A stretch of 64,000 nt of DNA from Stenotrophomonas maltophilia. Lineage in GTDB: Bacteria; Pseudomonadota; Gammaproteobacteria; Xanthomonadales; Xanthomonadaceae. How positions within the stretch are numbered: position 1 is the stretch's first letter; each line of letters begins with the position of its first letter. The translations under genes and the position numbers were made by a program. This document shows positions 17,275 through 29,806 of the stretch, one piece after another. Below the pieces are notes generated by a model. The model did no database searches, was not told the origin of the DNA, and saw nothing but the letters and a program-made list of their open reading frames with translations. The stretch covers positions 372,001 to 436,000 of the forward strand of contig NZ_NERD01000002.1 of the NCBI RefSeq assembly GCF_002799155.1, read 5' to 3'.

Positions 17275-17649
17275 ATGGCGACGATCAACCAGCTGGTCCG
17301 CAAGCCGCGGCAAGCGACCACCTACAAGAGTGCCTCGCCGGCGCTCGACAAGTGCCCGCAGCGCCGTGGCGTCTGCACCCGTGTCTACACCACCACTCCG
17401 AAGAAGCCGAACTCGGCTCTGCGCAAGGTTGCCAAGGTCCGCCTGACCAACCAGGAAGAAGTGATTTCCTACATCGGTGGTGAAGGCCACAACCTGCAGG
17501 AGCACTCCGTGGTCCTGATCCGCGGCGGTCGCGTCAAGGACCTGCCGGGTGTGCGTTACCACACCGTTCGTGGCTCGCTCGACGCCGCCGGCGTTGCCAA
17601 GCGTCGCCAGGCCCGTTCCAAGTACGGCGCCAAGCGTCCGAAGGCATAA
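17275..17649 (+). CDS. rpsL: 30S ribosomal protein S12
   Basis: 124 residues. [17 protein letters not shown] contains the streptomycin-sensitivity Lys of PNSALR, and [17 protein letters not shown] carries the second such Lys and the Asp that is often methylthiolated; all are wild type. S12 sits at the decoding centre. It heads the str operon, 12 nt before rpsG. Confidence 0.99.
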
Positions 17650-17661
17650 GGAGAGAGCACT

Positions 17662-18135
17662 ATGTCGCGTAAGGGTAATACTCCGCAGCGTTCCGTCCTG
17701 CCCGATCCGAAGCACGGAAGCGAAACCATCGCCCGCTTCATCAACATGGTCATGCAGAGCGGCAAGAAGTCCGTCGCCGAAAAGATCGTGTACGGCGCCA
17801 TGGACGTGATCACCGAGAAGAACAGCAGCGCCAATGCCATTGAGCTGGTGCAGAAGGCTCTGGACAACGTCGCTCCGGCGGTCGAAGTCAAGTCGCGCCG
17901 CGTCGGTGGTGCCACCTACCAGGTGCCGGTCGAAGTGCGTTCGTCGCGCAAGATGGCGCTGGCCATGCGCTGGCTGATCGACTCCGCGCGCAAGCGTGGT
18001 GAGAACACCATGCCGAAGAAGCTGGCTGCTGAACTGATCGACGCCTCGGAAAATCGTGGCGGCGCCATCAAGAAGCGCGAAGAAACCCACCGCATGGCCG
18101 AAGCCAACAAGGCATTCGCCCACTACCGCTGGTGA
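17662..18135 (+). CDS. rpsG: 30S ribosomal protein S7
   Basis: 157 residues (family about 156). [20 protein letters not shown] is followed by the conserved [24 protein letters not shown] region split over two helices and ends AFAHYRW. S7 initiates assembly of the 30S head and, in E. coli, represses this operon. RBS AAGGAGAG. Confidence 0.99.
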   Translation: MSRKGNTPQRSVLPDPKHGSETIARFINMVMQSGKKSVAEKIVYGAMDVITEKNSSANAIELVQKALDNVAPAVEVKSRRVGGATYQVPVEVRSSRKMALAMRWLIDSARKRGENTMPKKLAAELIDASENRGGAIKKREETHRMAEANKAFAHYRW

Positions 18136-18161
18136 GTTTGACGGCCTTGTAAAACAGGCAG

Positions 18162-18188
18162 GGCAGCACCACTTCGGTGCGTGCTGCC
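18162..18188 (+). other. UUCG-capped hairpin in the rpsG-fusA spacer
   Basis: GGCAGCAC-CAC-TTCG-GTG-C-GTGCTGCC: an 11-bp stem with one bulged C and a stable TTCG loop. A second stem, GCCGCC-GAAA-GGCGGC, lies at about 18223-18238. The 141-nt spacer is longer than needed for fusA translation, so mRNA processing or translational control is possible. Confidence 0.45.
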
Positions 18189-18276
18189 TCGCGGTCCCAG
18201 AAGGACTGCGCCAATCCGAAGGCCGCCGAAAGGCGGCGTTCGGCCATCCGAAATCCAAGAAATCTGAGAGGCTCCC

Positions 18277-20418
<2,142 letters not shown>

Positions 20419-20470
20419 GCCTCGCTCAGCCTCTCTTGAAACCACTTACGAACAATCAAGGTATAGAACA

Positions 20471-21661
20471 ATGGCAAAGGGTAAGTTCGAGCGCACCAAG
20501 CCGCACGTCAACGTCGGCACCATCGGTCACGTCGATCACGGCAAGACCACGCTGACCGCCGCACTGACCAAGATCGGTGCCGAGCGCTTCGGTGGCGAGT
20601 TCAAGGACTACTCCTCGATCGACGCCGCGCCGGAAGAAAAGGCGCGTGGTATCACGATCTCGACCGCGCACGTCGAATACGAATCCCCGGTCCGTCACTA
20701 CGCCCACGTCGATTGCCCGGGCCATGCTGACTACGTCAAGAACATGATCACCGGTGCCGCCCAGATGGACGGCGCGATCCTGGTGTGCTCGGCCGCTGAC
20801 GGCCCGATGCCGCAGACCCGCGAGCACATCCTGCTGTCGCGTCAGGTCGGCGTGCCGTACATCGTCGTGTTCCTGAACAAGGCCGACATGGTCGACGACG
20901 CCGAGCTGCTCGAGCTGGTCGAGATGGAAGTGCGTGAACTGCTGAGCAAGTACGACTTCCCGGGCGACGACACCCCGATCATCGCTGGTTCGGCCCGTCT
21001 GGCGCTGGAAGGCGACCAGAGCGACATCGGCGTGCCGGCCATCCTGAAGCTGGTCGACGCCCTGGACAGCTGGATTCCGGAGCCGGAGCGCGCGATCGAC
21101 AAGCCGTTCCTGATGCCGGTGGAAGACGTGTTCTCGATCTCGGGCCGCGGCACCGTGGTGACCGGTCGTATCGAGCGCGGCATCATCAAGGTCGGTGACG
21201 AAATCGAAATCGTCGGCATCCGTCCGGTGCAGAAGACCACCGTGACCGGCGTTGAAATGTTCCGCAAGCTGCTGGACCAGGGTCAGGCAGGCGACAACGC
21301 TGGCCTGCTGCTGCGCGGCACCAAGCGTGACGACGTCGAGCGCGGCCAGGTTCTGGCCAAGCCGGGCACGATCAAGCCGCACACCAAGTTCGAAGGTGAG
21401 GTCTACGTCCTGTCGAAGGATGAAGGCGGCCGCCACACCCCGTTCTTCAACGGCTACCGTCCGCAGTTCTACTTCCGTACCACCGACATCACCGGCGCAG
21501 CTGCTCTGCCGGAAGGCGTCGAAATGGTGATGCCGGGTGACAACGTCAAGATGGTCGTCACCCTGATCAATCCGGTGGCAATGGACGAAGGCCTGCGCTT
21601 CGCCATCCGCGAAGGCGGCCGTACCGTCGGCGCCGGCGTGGTCTCGAAGATCATCGAGTAA
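20471..21661 (+). CDS. tuf: Elongation factor Tu, copy 2
   Basis: 396 residues in the classical str-operon position after fusA. All GTPase motifs ([21 protein letters not shown]) are present. It differs from copy 1 (3047-4237) at six conservative positions in the N-terminal half and is identical in the rest. RBS AAGG. A GC-rich hairpin follows at 21676. Confidence 0.99.
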   Translation: MAKGKFERTKPHVNVGTIGHVDHGKTTLTAALTKIGAERFGGEFKDYSSIDAAPEEKARGITISTAHVEYESPVRHYAHVDCPGHADYVKNMITGAAQMDGAILVCSAADGPMPQTREHILLSRQVGVPYIVVFLNKADMVDDAELLELVEMEVRELLSKYDFPGDDTPIIAGSARLALEGDQSDIGVPAILKLVDALDSWIPEPERAIDKPFLMPVEDVFSISGRGTVVTGRIERGIIKVGDEIEIVGIRPVQKTTVTGVEMFRKLLDQGQAGDNAGLLLRGTKRDDVERGQVLAKPGTIKPHTKFEGEVYVLSKDEGGRHTPFFNGYRPQFYFRTTDITGAAALPEGVEMVMPGDNVKMVVTLINPVAMDEGLRFAIREGGRTVGAGVVSKIIE

Positions 21662-21675
21662 TCTGGTAGTATCTG

Positions 21676-21709
21676 CGCCCCGATGTTGCCTGGGTAGGGC
21701 ATCGGGGCG
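21676..21709 (+). terminator. Hairpin after tuf copy 2
   Basis: CGCCCCGATG (21676-21685) pairs perfectly with CATCGGGGCG (21700-21709) across a 14-nt loop. No T tract follows, so its strength as a terminator is doubtful. It is the only stem between the str and S10 units. Confidence 0.45.
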
Positions 21710-21799
21710 TATCAAATGGGAAAGCAGGCACAGGATGTGCCTTGTGTTCCCCGGACCAGGAAGGGTCAATGCCATTCAGGCGGCGTCAACAGGCGACTG

Positions 21800-21828
21800 T
21801 TGACAGCTGCCTTGCGTGCCATTATGCT
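21800..21828 (+). promoter_or_regulatory. Promoter and leader of the S10 operon
   Basis: Perfect -35 TTGACA (21800-21805), 17-nt spacer, -10 TATGCT (21823-21828). It would leave a leader of about 160 nt before rpsJ. In E. coli the S10 leader is the target of L4; whether this leader has that function is not visible. The 21710-21799 stretch shows no gene. Confidence 0.7.
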
Positions 21829-21993
21829 TCTACGTCTGGGCAGGCCGGGAAACTGGTCTGCCTACGTTTTTGAGGTCTATGGAGTGACCTTGGCGGCCTG
21901 CAGGACTGTGGGCCGTCCGTATTCAGGAATTTCATGGGGCAAAGCAACCCAGAGGCTTTGTCTGTCGCTCTTTTAACGAAGGAACCTACCGCC

Positions 21994-22305
21994 ATGGCGG
22001 ACCAAAAGATCCGGATCCGGCTGAAAGCGTTCGATCATCGTCTGATCGACCGTTCGGCCAGCGAGATCGTTGAAACGGCAAAGCGGACCGGCGCGCAAGT
22101 GCGTGGCCCGATCCCGCTGCCGACCAAGATCGAGCGTTACACCGTTCTCGTTTCCCCGCACGTCGACAAGGACGCGCGTGACCAGTACGAGACCCGCACG
22201 CACAAGCGCGTGCTCGATATCGTTGACCCGAATGACAAGACCGTGGACGCGCTGATGAAGCTCGAACTGGCTGCCGGCGTCGACGTTCAGATCAAGCTGA
22301 CCTGA
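21994..22305 (+). CDS. rpsJ: 30S ribosomal protein S10
   Basis: 103 residues from ATG 21994 ([19 protein letters not shown]), the standard length; AACGAAGGAA lies just upstream. An in-frame ATG at 21934 would add a 20-residue tail absent from the family and is rejected. S10 is a 30S head protein and, as NusE, contacts NusG and NusB. First gene of the S10 operon. Confidence 0.99.
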
Positions 22306-22316
22306 GGACTACGACC

Positions 22317-22967
22317 ATGACGAAGAAGTATTCGTTGGGCTTCGTGGGCCGCAAGGCCGGCATGAGCCGCGTGTTCACCGAAGATGGCCGCTCCATCCCG
22401 GTGACCCTGATCGAAGCAACCCCGAACCGCATCGCGCAGATCAAGACCGTCGAAACCGACGGCTACAGCGCCGTGCAGGTGACCGTCGGCGCGCGTCGCG
22501 CTGCCCTGGTCAACAAGCCGGAAGCCGGCCACTTTGCCAAGGCGAAGGTGGAAGCGGGTCGTGGCCTGTGGGAATTCCGCGTTGAAGACGCGCAGCTCGG
22601 CGATTTTGCCGTTGGCGGCGAAGTCAAGGCGGACATCTTCGAAGTCGGCCAGATCGTCGACGTCCAGGGTGTCACCAAGGGTAAGGGCTTCCAGGGCACC
22701 ATCAAGCGCCACAACTTCCGTATGGGCGATGCAACCCACGGTAACTCGCTGTCGCATCGCGCGCCGGGTTCGCTGGGTCAGCGCCAGACCCCGGGTCGCG
22801 TTTTCCCGGGCAAGAAGATGTCGGGCCACATGGGCGCGGTGCAGCAGAGCACCCAGAACCTGGAAGTGGTCAAGGTCGACGTCGAGCGCGGTCTGATCGC
22901 CGTTCGCGGCGCCGTTCCGGGCGCGGCGGGTGGCGATGTGATCGTCCGTCCGGCGAGCAAGGCATAA
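22317..22967 (+). CDS. rplC: 50S ribosomal protein L3
   Basis: 216 residues beginning [20 protein letters not shown], with the signature [20 protein letters not shown]. The central extension, including [11 protein letters not shown], reaches toward the peptidyl transferase centre. Eleven nt after rpsJ. Confidence 0.99.
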
Positions 22968-22979
22968 GGAGAGATGACG

Positions 22980-23585
22980 ATGGAACTCGTTATCACGGGT
23001 AGCAACAACAAGGTCTCGGTCTCCGACGCCGTGTTCGGTCGCGATTTCAGCGAAGATCTGGTCCACCAGGTCGTCGTTGCCTACCGCAACGCCGGTCGCG
23101 CCGGCACCAAGGCACAGAAGACTCGCTCCGAAGTGGCTGGTACCACCAAGAAGTCGAAGAAGCAGAAGGGCGGCGGCGCGCGTCATGGCGCACTGACGGC
23201 TCCGATCTTCGTCGGCGGCGGTGTCACCTTCGCGGCCAAGCCGCGCAGCTTCGAGCAGAAGGTCAATCGTAAGCAGTACCGTGCCGCCATGTGCGCGATC
23301 CTGTCCGAGCTGAACCGTCAGGGCCGTCTGACCATCGTGGAGTCCTTCGACGTCGAAGTGACCAACACGAAGGGTCTGATCGCCAAGCTGGCCGGCCTGG
23401 AAGTGGGCAAGCGCCCGCTGATCGTCACCGAAGAAGCGTCCGAGCACCTGTACCTGTCCGCCCGCAATCTGCCGTACGTGCAGGTGCGTGACGTCCAGGG
23501 TCTGGATCCGGTCTCGCTGGTGGGTGCCGACACGGTCGTCATCACCGCTGACGCGGTCAAGAAGGTCGAGGAGTGGCTGGCATGA
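22980..23585 (+). CDS. rplD: 50S ribosomal protein L4
   Basis: 201 residues. ATG 22980 is chosen over the ATG at 22974 because AAGGAGAG is only 2 nt from the first but well placed for the second, and MELVITG matches the family. The tunnel loop [22 protein letters not shown] is present (read as adjoining parts). L4 lines the exit tunnel; in E. coli it also represses this operon. Stop overlaps the rplW start (ATGA). Confidence 0.97.
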
Positions 23586-23881
23586 ACAGCAACGAAAAAA
23601 TCTTCAGCGTGCTGCGTGCCCCGCGTGTCTCCGAAAAGACCGCGCGCCTGCAGGAACTCTCCAACCAGTATGTCTTCGAAGTTTCGAACGAAGCCACCAA
23701 GGCCGATGTAAAGGCCGCGGTTGAGCAGCTGTTCGACGTCAAGGTCGAAGCCGTCAACGTGGTCAACGTCAAGGGCAAGAACAAGTCCTTCCGTAACCGT
23801 GCTGGCCGCCGCGGCGATTGGCGCAAGGCGTACGTTCGCCTGGCCGATGGCCAGTCGATCGATGTAACGGCCAAGGCCTGA
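23582..23881 (+). CDS. rplW: 50S ribosomal protein L23
   Basis: 99 residues, [20 protein letters not shown], ending in the conserved [18 protein letters not shown]23 sits at the tunnel exit and docks trigger factor and SRP. ATG 23582 overlaps the rplD stop by ATGA, which suggests translational coupling. Confidence 0.98.
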
Positions 23882-23891
23882 GGTACATCCC

Positions 23892-24719
23892 ATGCCATTG
23901 ATGAAATTCAAGCCCACTTCCCCCGGCCGCCGTTCGGCCGTGCGCGTGGTCACTCCCGACCTGCACAAGGGTGCTCCGCACGCTGCCCTGGTCGAGTCGC
24001 AGAGCCGCTCGGGTGGTCGTAACCACCATGGCCGCATCACCGTGCGTCACGTCGGTGGTGGTGCCAAGCAGCACTACCGCATCATCGACTTCAAGCGCAA
24101 CAAGCTGGGCATCCCGGCGCGCGTGGAACGTATCGAATACGATCCGAACCGCACCGCGCACATCGCTCTGCTGTGCTACGTCGACGGTGAGCGTCGCTAC
24201 ATCATCGCCCCGAAGGGCCTGAAGGCTGGTGATCAGGTGATCGCTGGTTCGGATGCCCCGATCAAGGCCGGCAACACCCTGCCGCTGCGCAACATCCCGG
24301 TCGGCACCACCATTCACTGCATCGAACTGAAGCCGGGCAAGGGCGCTCAGATCGCTCGCGCCGCCGGTGCGGCCGTGCAGCTGGTGGCTCGCGAAGGCAT
24401 CTACGCCACCCTGCGCCTGCGCTCGGGTGAAATGCGCAAGGTTCCGGTCGAGTGCTGCGCCACCATCGGCGAAGTCGGCAACGACGAGCACAGCCTGGAA
24501 AAGCTGGGCAAGGCCGGTGCCAAGCGCTGGCGCGGCGTCCGCCCGACCGTTCGTGGTGCTGCCATGAACCCGGTTGACCACCCGCACGGTGGTGGTGAGG
24601 CCAAGGCCGGCCAGGGTAACCCGCATCCGGTCACCCCGTGGGGTGTCCCGACCAAGGGTTACAAGACGCGCCATAACAAGCGCACTCAGCAGTTCATCGT
24701 CCGCGATCGTAGGGGCTAA
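23892..24719 (+). CDS. rplB: 50S ribosomal protein L2
   Basis: 275 residues. It begins [19 protein letters not shown] and contains the C-terminal signature [20 protein letters not shown] with the conserved histidine near the peptidyl transferase centre. RBS GAGGTA. Six nt separate it from rpsS. Confidence 0.99.
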
Positions 24720-24725
24720 TCGACC

Positions 24726-24995
24726 ATGGCACGTTCACTCAAGAAGGGCCCGTTCGTCGATCACCACCTCGTCAAGAAGGTGGAGGCCGCTGCGGGCAGC
24801 AAGAAGCCGATCAAGACCTGGTCGCGCCGTTCGATGATCCTGCCTGACATGGTAGGCATCACCATTGCCGTGCATAACGGCAAGAACCACATCCCGGTTC
24901 TCGTCAACGAGAACATGGTCGGCCACAAGCTCGGCGAATTTGCCATCACCCGGACCTTCAAGGGTCACGGTGGTGACAAGAAGTCGGGCAAGTAA
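24726..24995 (+). CDS. rpsS: 30S ribosomal protein S19
   Basis: 89 residues, [20 protein letters not shown], with [21 protein letters not shown]19 works with S13 at the 30S head next to the A-site finger. Standard length and position. Confidence 0.99.
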   Translation: MARSLKKGPFVDHHLVKKVEAAAGSKKPIKTWSRRSMILPDMVGITIAVHNGKNHIPVLVNENMVGHKLGEFAITRTFKGHGGDKKSGK

Positions 24996-25007
24996 GGAGA
25001 GATGACA

Positions 25008-25343
25008 ATGGAAGCGAAGGCCATCCTGCGCACTGCGCGCATCTCCCCGCAGAAGGCTCGTCTGGTCGCTGACCAGGTGCGCGGTCTGCCGGCCGAACGT
25101 GCGGTCAACCTGCTGAAGTTCTCGGACAAGAAGGCTGCCCACCTGATCAAGAAGGTGGTGGAGTCGGCTATTGCCAATGCCGAGAACAACCAGGGCGCCG
25201 ACGTCGACGAGCTGAAGGTTCAGACCATCATGGTTGATGAAGGTCCGACCCTGAAGCGTTTCATGGCGCGGGCGAAAGGCCGCGGTACCCGCATCCTCAA
25301 GCGCACCAGCCACATCACTGTGGTTGTGGGCGCCGCCAAGTAA
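25008..25343 (+). CDS. rplV: 50S ribosomal protein L22
   Basis: 111 residues from ATG 25008 ([20 protein letters not shown]). As in rplD, the preceding ATG at 25002 is too close to the AAGGAGAG site, so the second ATG is preferred. [20 protein letters not shown] is the tunnel-hairpin region. L22 lines the exit tunnel. Confidence 0.96.
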   Translation: MEAKAILRTARISPQKARLVADQVRGLPAERAVNLLKFSDKKAAHLIKKVVESAIANAENNQGADVDELKVQTIMVDEGPTLKRFMARAKGRGTRILKRTSHITVVVGAAK

Positions 25344-25361
25344 GCGGATAAGGAAAAGACC

Positions 25362-26096
25362 ATGGGTCATAAAGTTCATCCGATTGGTATCCGCCTCGGC
25401 ATTTCCAAGGACTGGAACTCCAAGTGGTACGCCAACAAGGCCGAGTTCGCTGGTTACCTGGCAGCCGACCTGAAAGTGCGCGAAATGCTGCGCAAGAAGC
25501 TGGCCCAGGCCGGCATCAGCAAGATCCTGATCGAGCGTCCGGCCAAGACCGCTCGCGTGACGATCCACACCGCCCGTCCGGGCGTGGTGATCGGCAAGCG
25601 CGGTGAGGACATCGAGAAGCTGCGCAAGGAAGTGAGCGAGATGATGGGCGTCCCGGCGCACATCAACGTCACCGAAGTGCGCAAGCCGGAACTGGACGCG
25701 CAGCTCGTTGCCGAGTCGATCGCCCAGCAGCTGGAGCGTCGCATCATGTTCCGCCGTGCAATGAAGCGCTCGGTCGGCAACGCGATGCGCCTGGGTGCCC
25801 TGGGCATCAAGGTCAACGTCGGTGGCCGCCTCAACGGTGCAGAAATCGCCCGTTCGGAGTGGTACCGCGAAGGCCGCGTGCCGCTGCACACCCTGCGTGC
25901 CGACATCGACTATGGCTTTGCTGAAGCCAAGACGACCTACGGCATCATCGGCATCAAGGTCTGGATCTACAAGGGCGAGGTCTTCGATTTCTCCCAGGTT
26001 GGCCAGGAAAAGCAGGACGACACCCCGTCGCGCAACGATCGTCATGATCGCGGCGACCGTGGTGACCGTCAGCGCCCGGCCCGTGAAGCGAGGTAA
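25362..26096 (+). CDS. rpsC: 30S ribosomal protein S3
   Basis: 244 residues. The KH domain includes [17 protein letters not shown]; the C-terminal S3 domain has [20 protein letters not shown]. The tail (about residues 222-244) is an unusual Asp/Arg-rich repeat, [19 protein letters not shown], longer and more charged than in E. coli. S3 guards mRNA entry and has helicase activity. Confidence 0.98.
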   Translation: MGHKVHPIGIRLGISKDWNSKWYANKAEFAGYLAADLKVREMLRKKLAQAGISKILIERPAKTARVTIHTARPGVVIGKRGEDIEKLRKEVSEMMGVPAHINVTEVRKPELDAQLVAESIAQQLERRIMFRRAMKRSVGNAMRLGALGIKVNVGGRLNGAEIARSEWYREGRVPLHTLRADIDYGFAEAKTTYGIIGIKVWIYKGEVFDFSQVGQEKQDDTPSRNDRHDRGDRGDRQRPAREAR

Positions 26097-26101
26097 CGAC
26101 A

Positions 26102-26515
26102 ATGTTGCAACCCAAGCGAACCAAGTACCGCAAGGTACACAAGGGCCGTAACGATGGCCTGAGCTGGAGCGCCAACGCTGTCAGCTTCGGCGAATACGGC
26201 CTGAAGGCAACCGCACACGGTCAGCTGACCGCGCGTCAGATCGAAGCGGCCCGCCGCTCGATCAGCCGCTACGTCAAGCGCGGCGGCAAGATGTGGATCC
26301 GCGTGTTCCCCGACAAGCCCATCACCAAGAAGCCCATCGAAGTCCGAATGGGTTCTGGTAAGGGTAACGTGGAATACTGGGTGGCCCAGATCCAGCCCGG
26401 CCGCATGATCTATGAAATCGAGGGTGTTTCCGAGGAAGTGGCTCGCGAGGCGTTCCGCCTGGCCGCCGCCAAGCTCTCGGTCACCACCACTTTCGTGACC
26501 CGTACGGTGCGCTGA
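26102..26515 (+). CDS. rplP: 50S ribosomal protein L16
   Basis: 137 residues, [20 protein letters not shown], with RIFPDKP-like [20 protein letters not shown] and the conserved Arg-rich core that contacts A-site tRNA. Its stop shares one base with the rpmC start (TGATG), a sign of coupled translation. Confidence 0.98.
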   Translation: MLQPKRTKYRKVHKGRNDGLSWSANAVSFGEYGLKATAHGQLTARQIEAARRSISRYVKRGGKMWIRVFPDKPITKKPIEVRMGSGKGNVEYWVAQIQPGRMIYEIEGVSEEVAREAFRLAAAKLSVTTTFVTRTVR

Positions 26516-26700
26516 TGGATATCAAAACTCTCCGTGAAAAGTCGGCTGACGAACTCAAGGCCCACCTGATCGACCTGCGTAAGGAACAGTTCTCTGTCCG
26601 TATGCAGCAGGTCACCGGCCAGCTGCCGAAGACCCACGACATTCGCCGGGTCCGTCGCGAGATTGCTCGCGTCAAGACCCTGCTCGGCAGCACGAAGTAA
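26515..26700 (+). CDS. rpmC: 50S ribosomal protein L29
   Basis: 61 residues forming two helices, [20 protein letters not shown] and [19 protein letters not shown]29 lies next to L23 at the tunnel exit. The start overlaps the rplP stop by one base. Confidence 0.97.
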   Translation: MDIKTLREKSADELKAHLIDLRKEQFSVRMQQVTGQLPKTHDIRRVRREIARVKTLLGSTK

Positions 26701-26711
26701 GGATGGCCGCT

Positions 26712-26981
26712 ATGAGCGACAATACTGAAAAGAAGACGCTGCGCACGGTCGAAGGCCGTGTCGTCAGCAACAAGATGGACAAGACGGTTACCGTCCTGGT
26801 TGAGCGTCAGGTCAAGCACGCGCTGTACGGCAAGTACATCAAGCGCTCGACCAAGCTGCACGCCCACGATGCCGACAACGCCTGCAAGGAAGGCGATGTC
26901 GTCCGCGTGACCGAGATTGCTCCGATGTCCAAGACCAAGAACTGGCGCGTGGTGGAAGTCATCACGCGTGCGGCTGAATAA
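26712..26981 (+). CDS. rpsQ: 30S ribosomal protein S17
   Basis: 89 residues from ATG 26712 ([20 protein letters not shown]). An in-frame ATG at 26703 overlaps the AAGGA site and is unlikely. The core [18 protein letters not shown] and [13 protein letters not shown] [17 protein letters not shown] are typical. S17 binds 16S rRNA early in assembly. Confidence 0.96.
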   Translation: MSDNTEKKTLRTVEGRVVSNKMDKTVTVLVERQVKHALYGKYIKRSTKLHAHDADNACKEGDVVRVTEIAPMSKTKNWRVVEVITRAAE

Positions 26982-26993
26982 GGAGTCTGAATC

Positions 26994-27362
26994 ATGATCC
27001 AGATGCAGAGCTACCTTGACGTCGCGGACAATTCGGGTGCCAAGCAGGTGATGTGCTTCAAGGTGCTGGGTGGTTCCAAGCGCCGTTACGCCGGCATCGG
27101 CGACATCATCAAGGTCACCGTGAAGGATGCGATTCCGCGCGGCAAGGTCAAGAAGGGTGAAGTGTATGACGCCGTCGTGGTGCGTACCCGCAAGGGTGTG
27201 CGTCGCGCCGACGGTTCGCTGATCCGCTTCGACGGCAACGCTGCCGTCCTGCTGAACAACAAGCAGGAGCCGATCGGTACCCGTATCTTCGGGCCGGTGA
27301 CCCGTGAACTTCGTTCGGAGAAGTTCATGAAGATCGTCTCGCTCGCTCCCGAAGTGCTGTGA
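26994..27362 (+). CDS. rplN: 50S ribosomal protein L14
   Basis: 122 residues, [20 protein letters not shown], with [20 protein letters not shown]. Exactly the usual length. L14 forms intersubunit bridges and is the RsfS silencing-factor target in other bacteria. RBS AAGGAG. Confidence 0.99.
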
Positions 27363-27378
27363 GCGACAGGAGATAATC

Positions 27379-27696
27379 ATGGCTAACCGTATCAAGAAGG
27401 GCGACCAGGTTGTCGTCAACGCTGGCAAGGACAAGGGCAAGCAGGGCGAAGTCGTCCGCGTCGACGGCGACCGTGTGGTCGTCGCCAACGTGAACATCGT
27501 CAAGCGCCACACCAAGCCGAACCCGCAGGCAGGTGTTGCCGGCGGCGTGGTCGAGCGCGAAGCTTCGATCCATATCTCCAACGTGAATGTTCTGAACCCG
27601 GCTTCGGGCAAGGGCGAACGCGTTGGCTTCAAGGTGCTGGAGGATGGACGCAAACTGCGTGTGTTCCGCTCCAGCGGTGAGGCGCTCGACGCCTGA
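27379..27696 (+). CDS. rplX: 50S ribosomal protein L24
   Basis: 105 residues with the KOW motif [20 protein letters not shown] at the N-terminus. L24 starts 50S assembly and lies near the tunnel exit. RBS AGGAG, 16 nt after rplN. Confidence 0.98.
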
Positions 27697-27707
27697 GGAA
27701 TGAGAAG

Positions 27708-28250
27708 ATGAGTTCCCGTCTCGAAAAGTTCTACAAGGACGAAGTGGTGCCGGCGCTGATGAAGCAGTTCGGTTACACCAATCCGATGGAAGTGCCGAAG
27801 CTGGTCAAGGTCACCCTGAACATGGGTGTCGGCGAAGCGGCCACCAACAAGAAGATCCTGGAAAACGCCGTCGGCGACATGACCAAGATTTCCGGCCAGA
27901 AGCCGGTTGTCACCAAGTCGCGTGTGTCGGTTGCGTCGTTCAAGATCCGCGATGGTTGGCCGATCGGCTGCAAGACCACGCTGCGTCGCCACAAGATGTA
28001 CGAGTTCCTGGATCGCCTGATCAACATCTCGCTGCCGCGCGTGCGCGACTTCCGTGGTGTTTCCGGTCGTTCCTTCGACGGCCGCGGCAACTTCAACATG
28101 GGTGTGAAGGAGCAGATCATCTTCCCGGAAATCGACTTCGACGCCGTCGACGCGATCCGCGGCATGGATATCGCCATCACCACCACTGCGAAGACCGACG
28201 CGGAAGCGAAGGCGCTGCTGGCAGCGTTCAAGTTCCCGTTCCGTAACTGA
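27708..28250 (+). CDS. rplE: 50S ribosomal protein L5
   Basis: 180 residues, with [27 protein letters not shown] and [21 protein letters not shown]5 binds 5S rRNA and contacts the P-site tRNA. 11 nt after rplX. Confidence 0.99.
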   Translation: MSSRLEKFYKDEVVPALMKQFGYTNPMEVPKLVKVTLNMGVGEAATNKKILENAVGDMTKISGQKPVVTKSRVSVASFKIRDGWPIGCKTTLRRHKMYEFLDRLINISLPRVRDFRGVSGRSFDGRGNFNMGVKEQIIFPEIDFDAVDAIRGMDIAITTTAKTDAEAKALLAAFKFPFRN

Positions 28251-28268
28251 TCTGTCGAGGAAACCGAA

Positions 28269-28574
28269 ATGGCAAAGACCTCCATGGTCAACCGCGACAT
28301 CAAGCGGGAAAAGCTGGCAAAGAAGTACGCTGAAAAGCGTGCGGCTCTGAAGAAGATCGTGTCCTCCGTGGACGCGACCTACGAAGAGAAGATCGACGCC
28401 GCAACCAAGCTGGCCAAGCTGCCGCGCGATTCGTCGCCGAGCCGCCAGCGCAACCGTTGCGAGCTGTCGGGTCGTCCGCGTGGCGTCTACAGCAAGTTCG
28501 GCCTGGGCCGTAACAAGCTGCGTGAAGCCACCATGCGTGGCGACGTCCCGGGTCTGCGCAAGGCCAGCTGGTAA
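28269..28574 (+). CDS. rpsN: 30S ribosomal protein S14 (zinc-free form)
   Basis: 101 residues, [20 protein letters not shown], ending [18 protein letters not shown]. The longer form without the CxxC zinc sites, as in E. coli. Unusually, 258 nt with a terminator-like hairpin separate it from rpsH. Confidence 0.98.
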   Translation: MAKTSMVNRDIKREKLAKKYAEKRAALKKIVSSVDATYEEKIDAATKLAKLPRDSSPSRQRNRCELSGRPRGVYSKFGLGRNKLREATMRGDVPGLRKASW

Positions 28575-28664
28575 TCCCAGCCGGCCCTGCGATCAGGCGC
28601 CCCTTCGGGGGTTGCTGAACCGGGCAGGGGAGGCATTCAGCTTTCCCGACGCAAAAAAACCGAG

Positions 28665-28690
28665 GAGCCCGGCGCAAGCCGGGCTCTTTT
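28665..28690 (+). terminator. Intrinsic terminator inside the spc cluster (rpsN-rpsH)
   Basis: GAGCCCGGC (28665-28673), GCAA loop, GCCGGGCTC (28678-28686), then TTTT. Seven A lie a few bases upstream, so it could also work in the other direction. A smaller CCCC-TTCG-GGGG stem occurs near 28602. It would stop or reduce S10-to-spc read-through. Confidence 0.7.
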
Positions 28691-28694
28691 GGCG

Positions 28695-28700
28695 TATACT
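28695..28700 (+). promoter_or_regulatory. Possible -10 of an rpsH promoter
   Basis: TATACT immediately after the rpsN terminator, 133 nt before rpsH. No clear -35 (the region is the terminator stem). Supported mainly by position: genes after the terminator need a start site. The rest of the spacer to 28832 shows no gene. Confidence 0.4.
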
Positions 28701-28832
28701 CCCGCGTCTTGCCCTGCGCAAACGGGGTCGTAGGAGTGGGCTTCCGGCCCGCTGCATCAAGGGACCTGGCCCGTTTCCAGGAGACAACAGATTTTCGCGA
28801 AAGCGGATATCGGTGCACTCAAAGGTACTCAT

Positions 28833-29231
28833 ATGAGCATGACTGATCCCATCGCCGACCTGCTGGTCCGCATCAAGAATGCGGCCGCGGTTGGCAAGCA
28901 GACGGTGAAAGCCCCGTCGTCCAAGATCAAGGTTGCGATCGCCCAGGTCCTGAAGGACGAGGGTTACATCACCGACCTGCGCGTGACCCAGCTGGAAAAC
29001 AACAAGTCCGAGCTGGAAATCGTGCTGAAGTATTTCGAAGGCAAGCCGGTCATCGCGACCCTGAAGCGCTTCTCGCGTTCGGGCCTGCGCCAGTACCGCG
29101 GCAAGAGCGAGCTGCCGAAGGTCATGAACGGCCTGGGTATCTCCATCATTTCCACCTCCAAGGGCATCATGACTGATGCGCAGGCGCGCCAGCTGGGCGT
29201 CGGCGGCGAAGTCCTGTGCTTCGTGGCCTAA
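28833..29231 (+). CDS. rpsH: 30S ribosomal protein S8
   Basis: 132 residues, [20 protein letters not shown], with the C-terminal [20 protein letters not shown]. The MSM start matches the family, so 28833 is preferred to 28839. S8 organises the central 30S domain and, in E. coli, represses the spc operon by binding mRNA near rplE. First gene after the internal terminator. Confidence 0.98.
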   Translation: MSMTDPIADLLVRIKNAAAVGKQTVKAPSSKIKVAIAQVLKDEGYITDLRVTQLENNKSELEIVLKYFEGKPVIATLKRFSRSGLRQYRGKSELPKVMNGLGISIISTSKGIMTDAQARQLGVGGEVLCFVA

Positions 29232-29249
29232 GGCGAAAGGAGTAGAACT

Positions 29250-29774
29250 ATGTCCCGCGTAGCCAAGAAGCCGATCACCCTGGGTAAGGTTGAACTGAAC
29301 GTCCAGTCGGACAGCGTCACCGCCAAGGGCCCGAAGGGCACCCTGTCGCTGGCCAAGCCGGCCGGTATTGCCATCAACGTCGACAACGGCGTTGCCACCC
29401 TGAGCACCGAAAACGCCGAGCTGGTCGCACTGACCGGTACCGTGCGTGCGATCCTGTCCAACATGGTCAAGGGCGTGTCCGAAGGCTTCGAGCGCAAGCT
29501 GGAGCTGGTCGGCGTGGGTTACCGCGCTGCCATGCAGGGCAAGGACCTGAACCTGTCGCTGGGCTTCTCGCACCCGGTCGTGTTCGTGGCGCCGGAAGGC
29601 ATCACCCTGTCGACCCCGACCCAGACCGAGATCCTGGTCCAGGGCGCTGACAAGCAGGTCGTCGGTGAAGTTGCCGCCAAGATCCGTGCGTTCCGCAAGC
29701 CGGAGCCGTACAAGGGCAAGGGCGTGAAGTACTCCGACGAAGTCATCATCCGTAAGGAAGCCAAGAAGGCCTAA
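29250..29774 (+). CDS. rplF: 50S ribosomal protein L6
   Basis: 174 residues, [20 protein letters not shown], ending with the signature [21 protein letters not shown]6 lies near the sarcin-ricin loop. RBS AAAGGAG. Confidence 0.99.
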   Translation: MSRVAKKPITLGKVELNVQSDSVTAKGPKGTLSLAKPAGIAINVDNGVATLSTENAELVALTGTVRAILSNMVKGVSEGFERKLELVGVGYRAAMQGKDLNLSLGFSHPVVFVAPEGITLSTPTQTEILVQGADKQVVGEVAAKIRAFRKPEPYKGKGVKYSDEVIIRKEAKKA

Positions 29775-29806
29775 TTAGGCGCTTCCGCTTTCAAGGGAAA
29801 AACATC

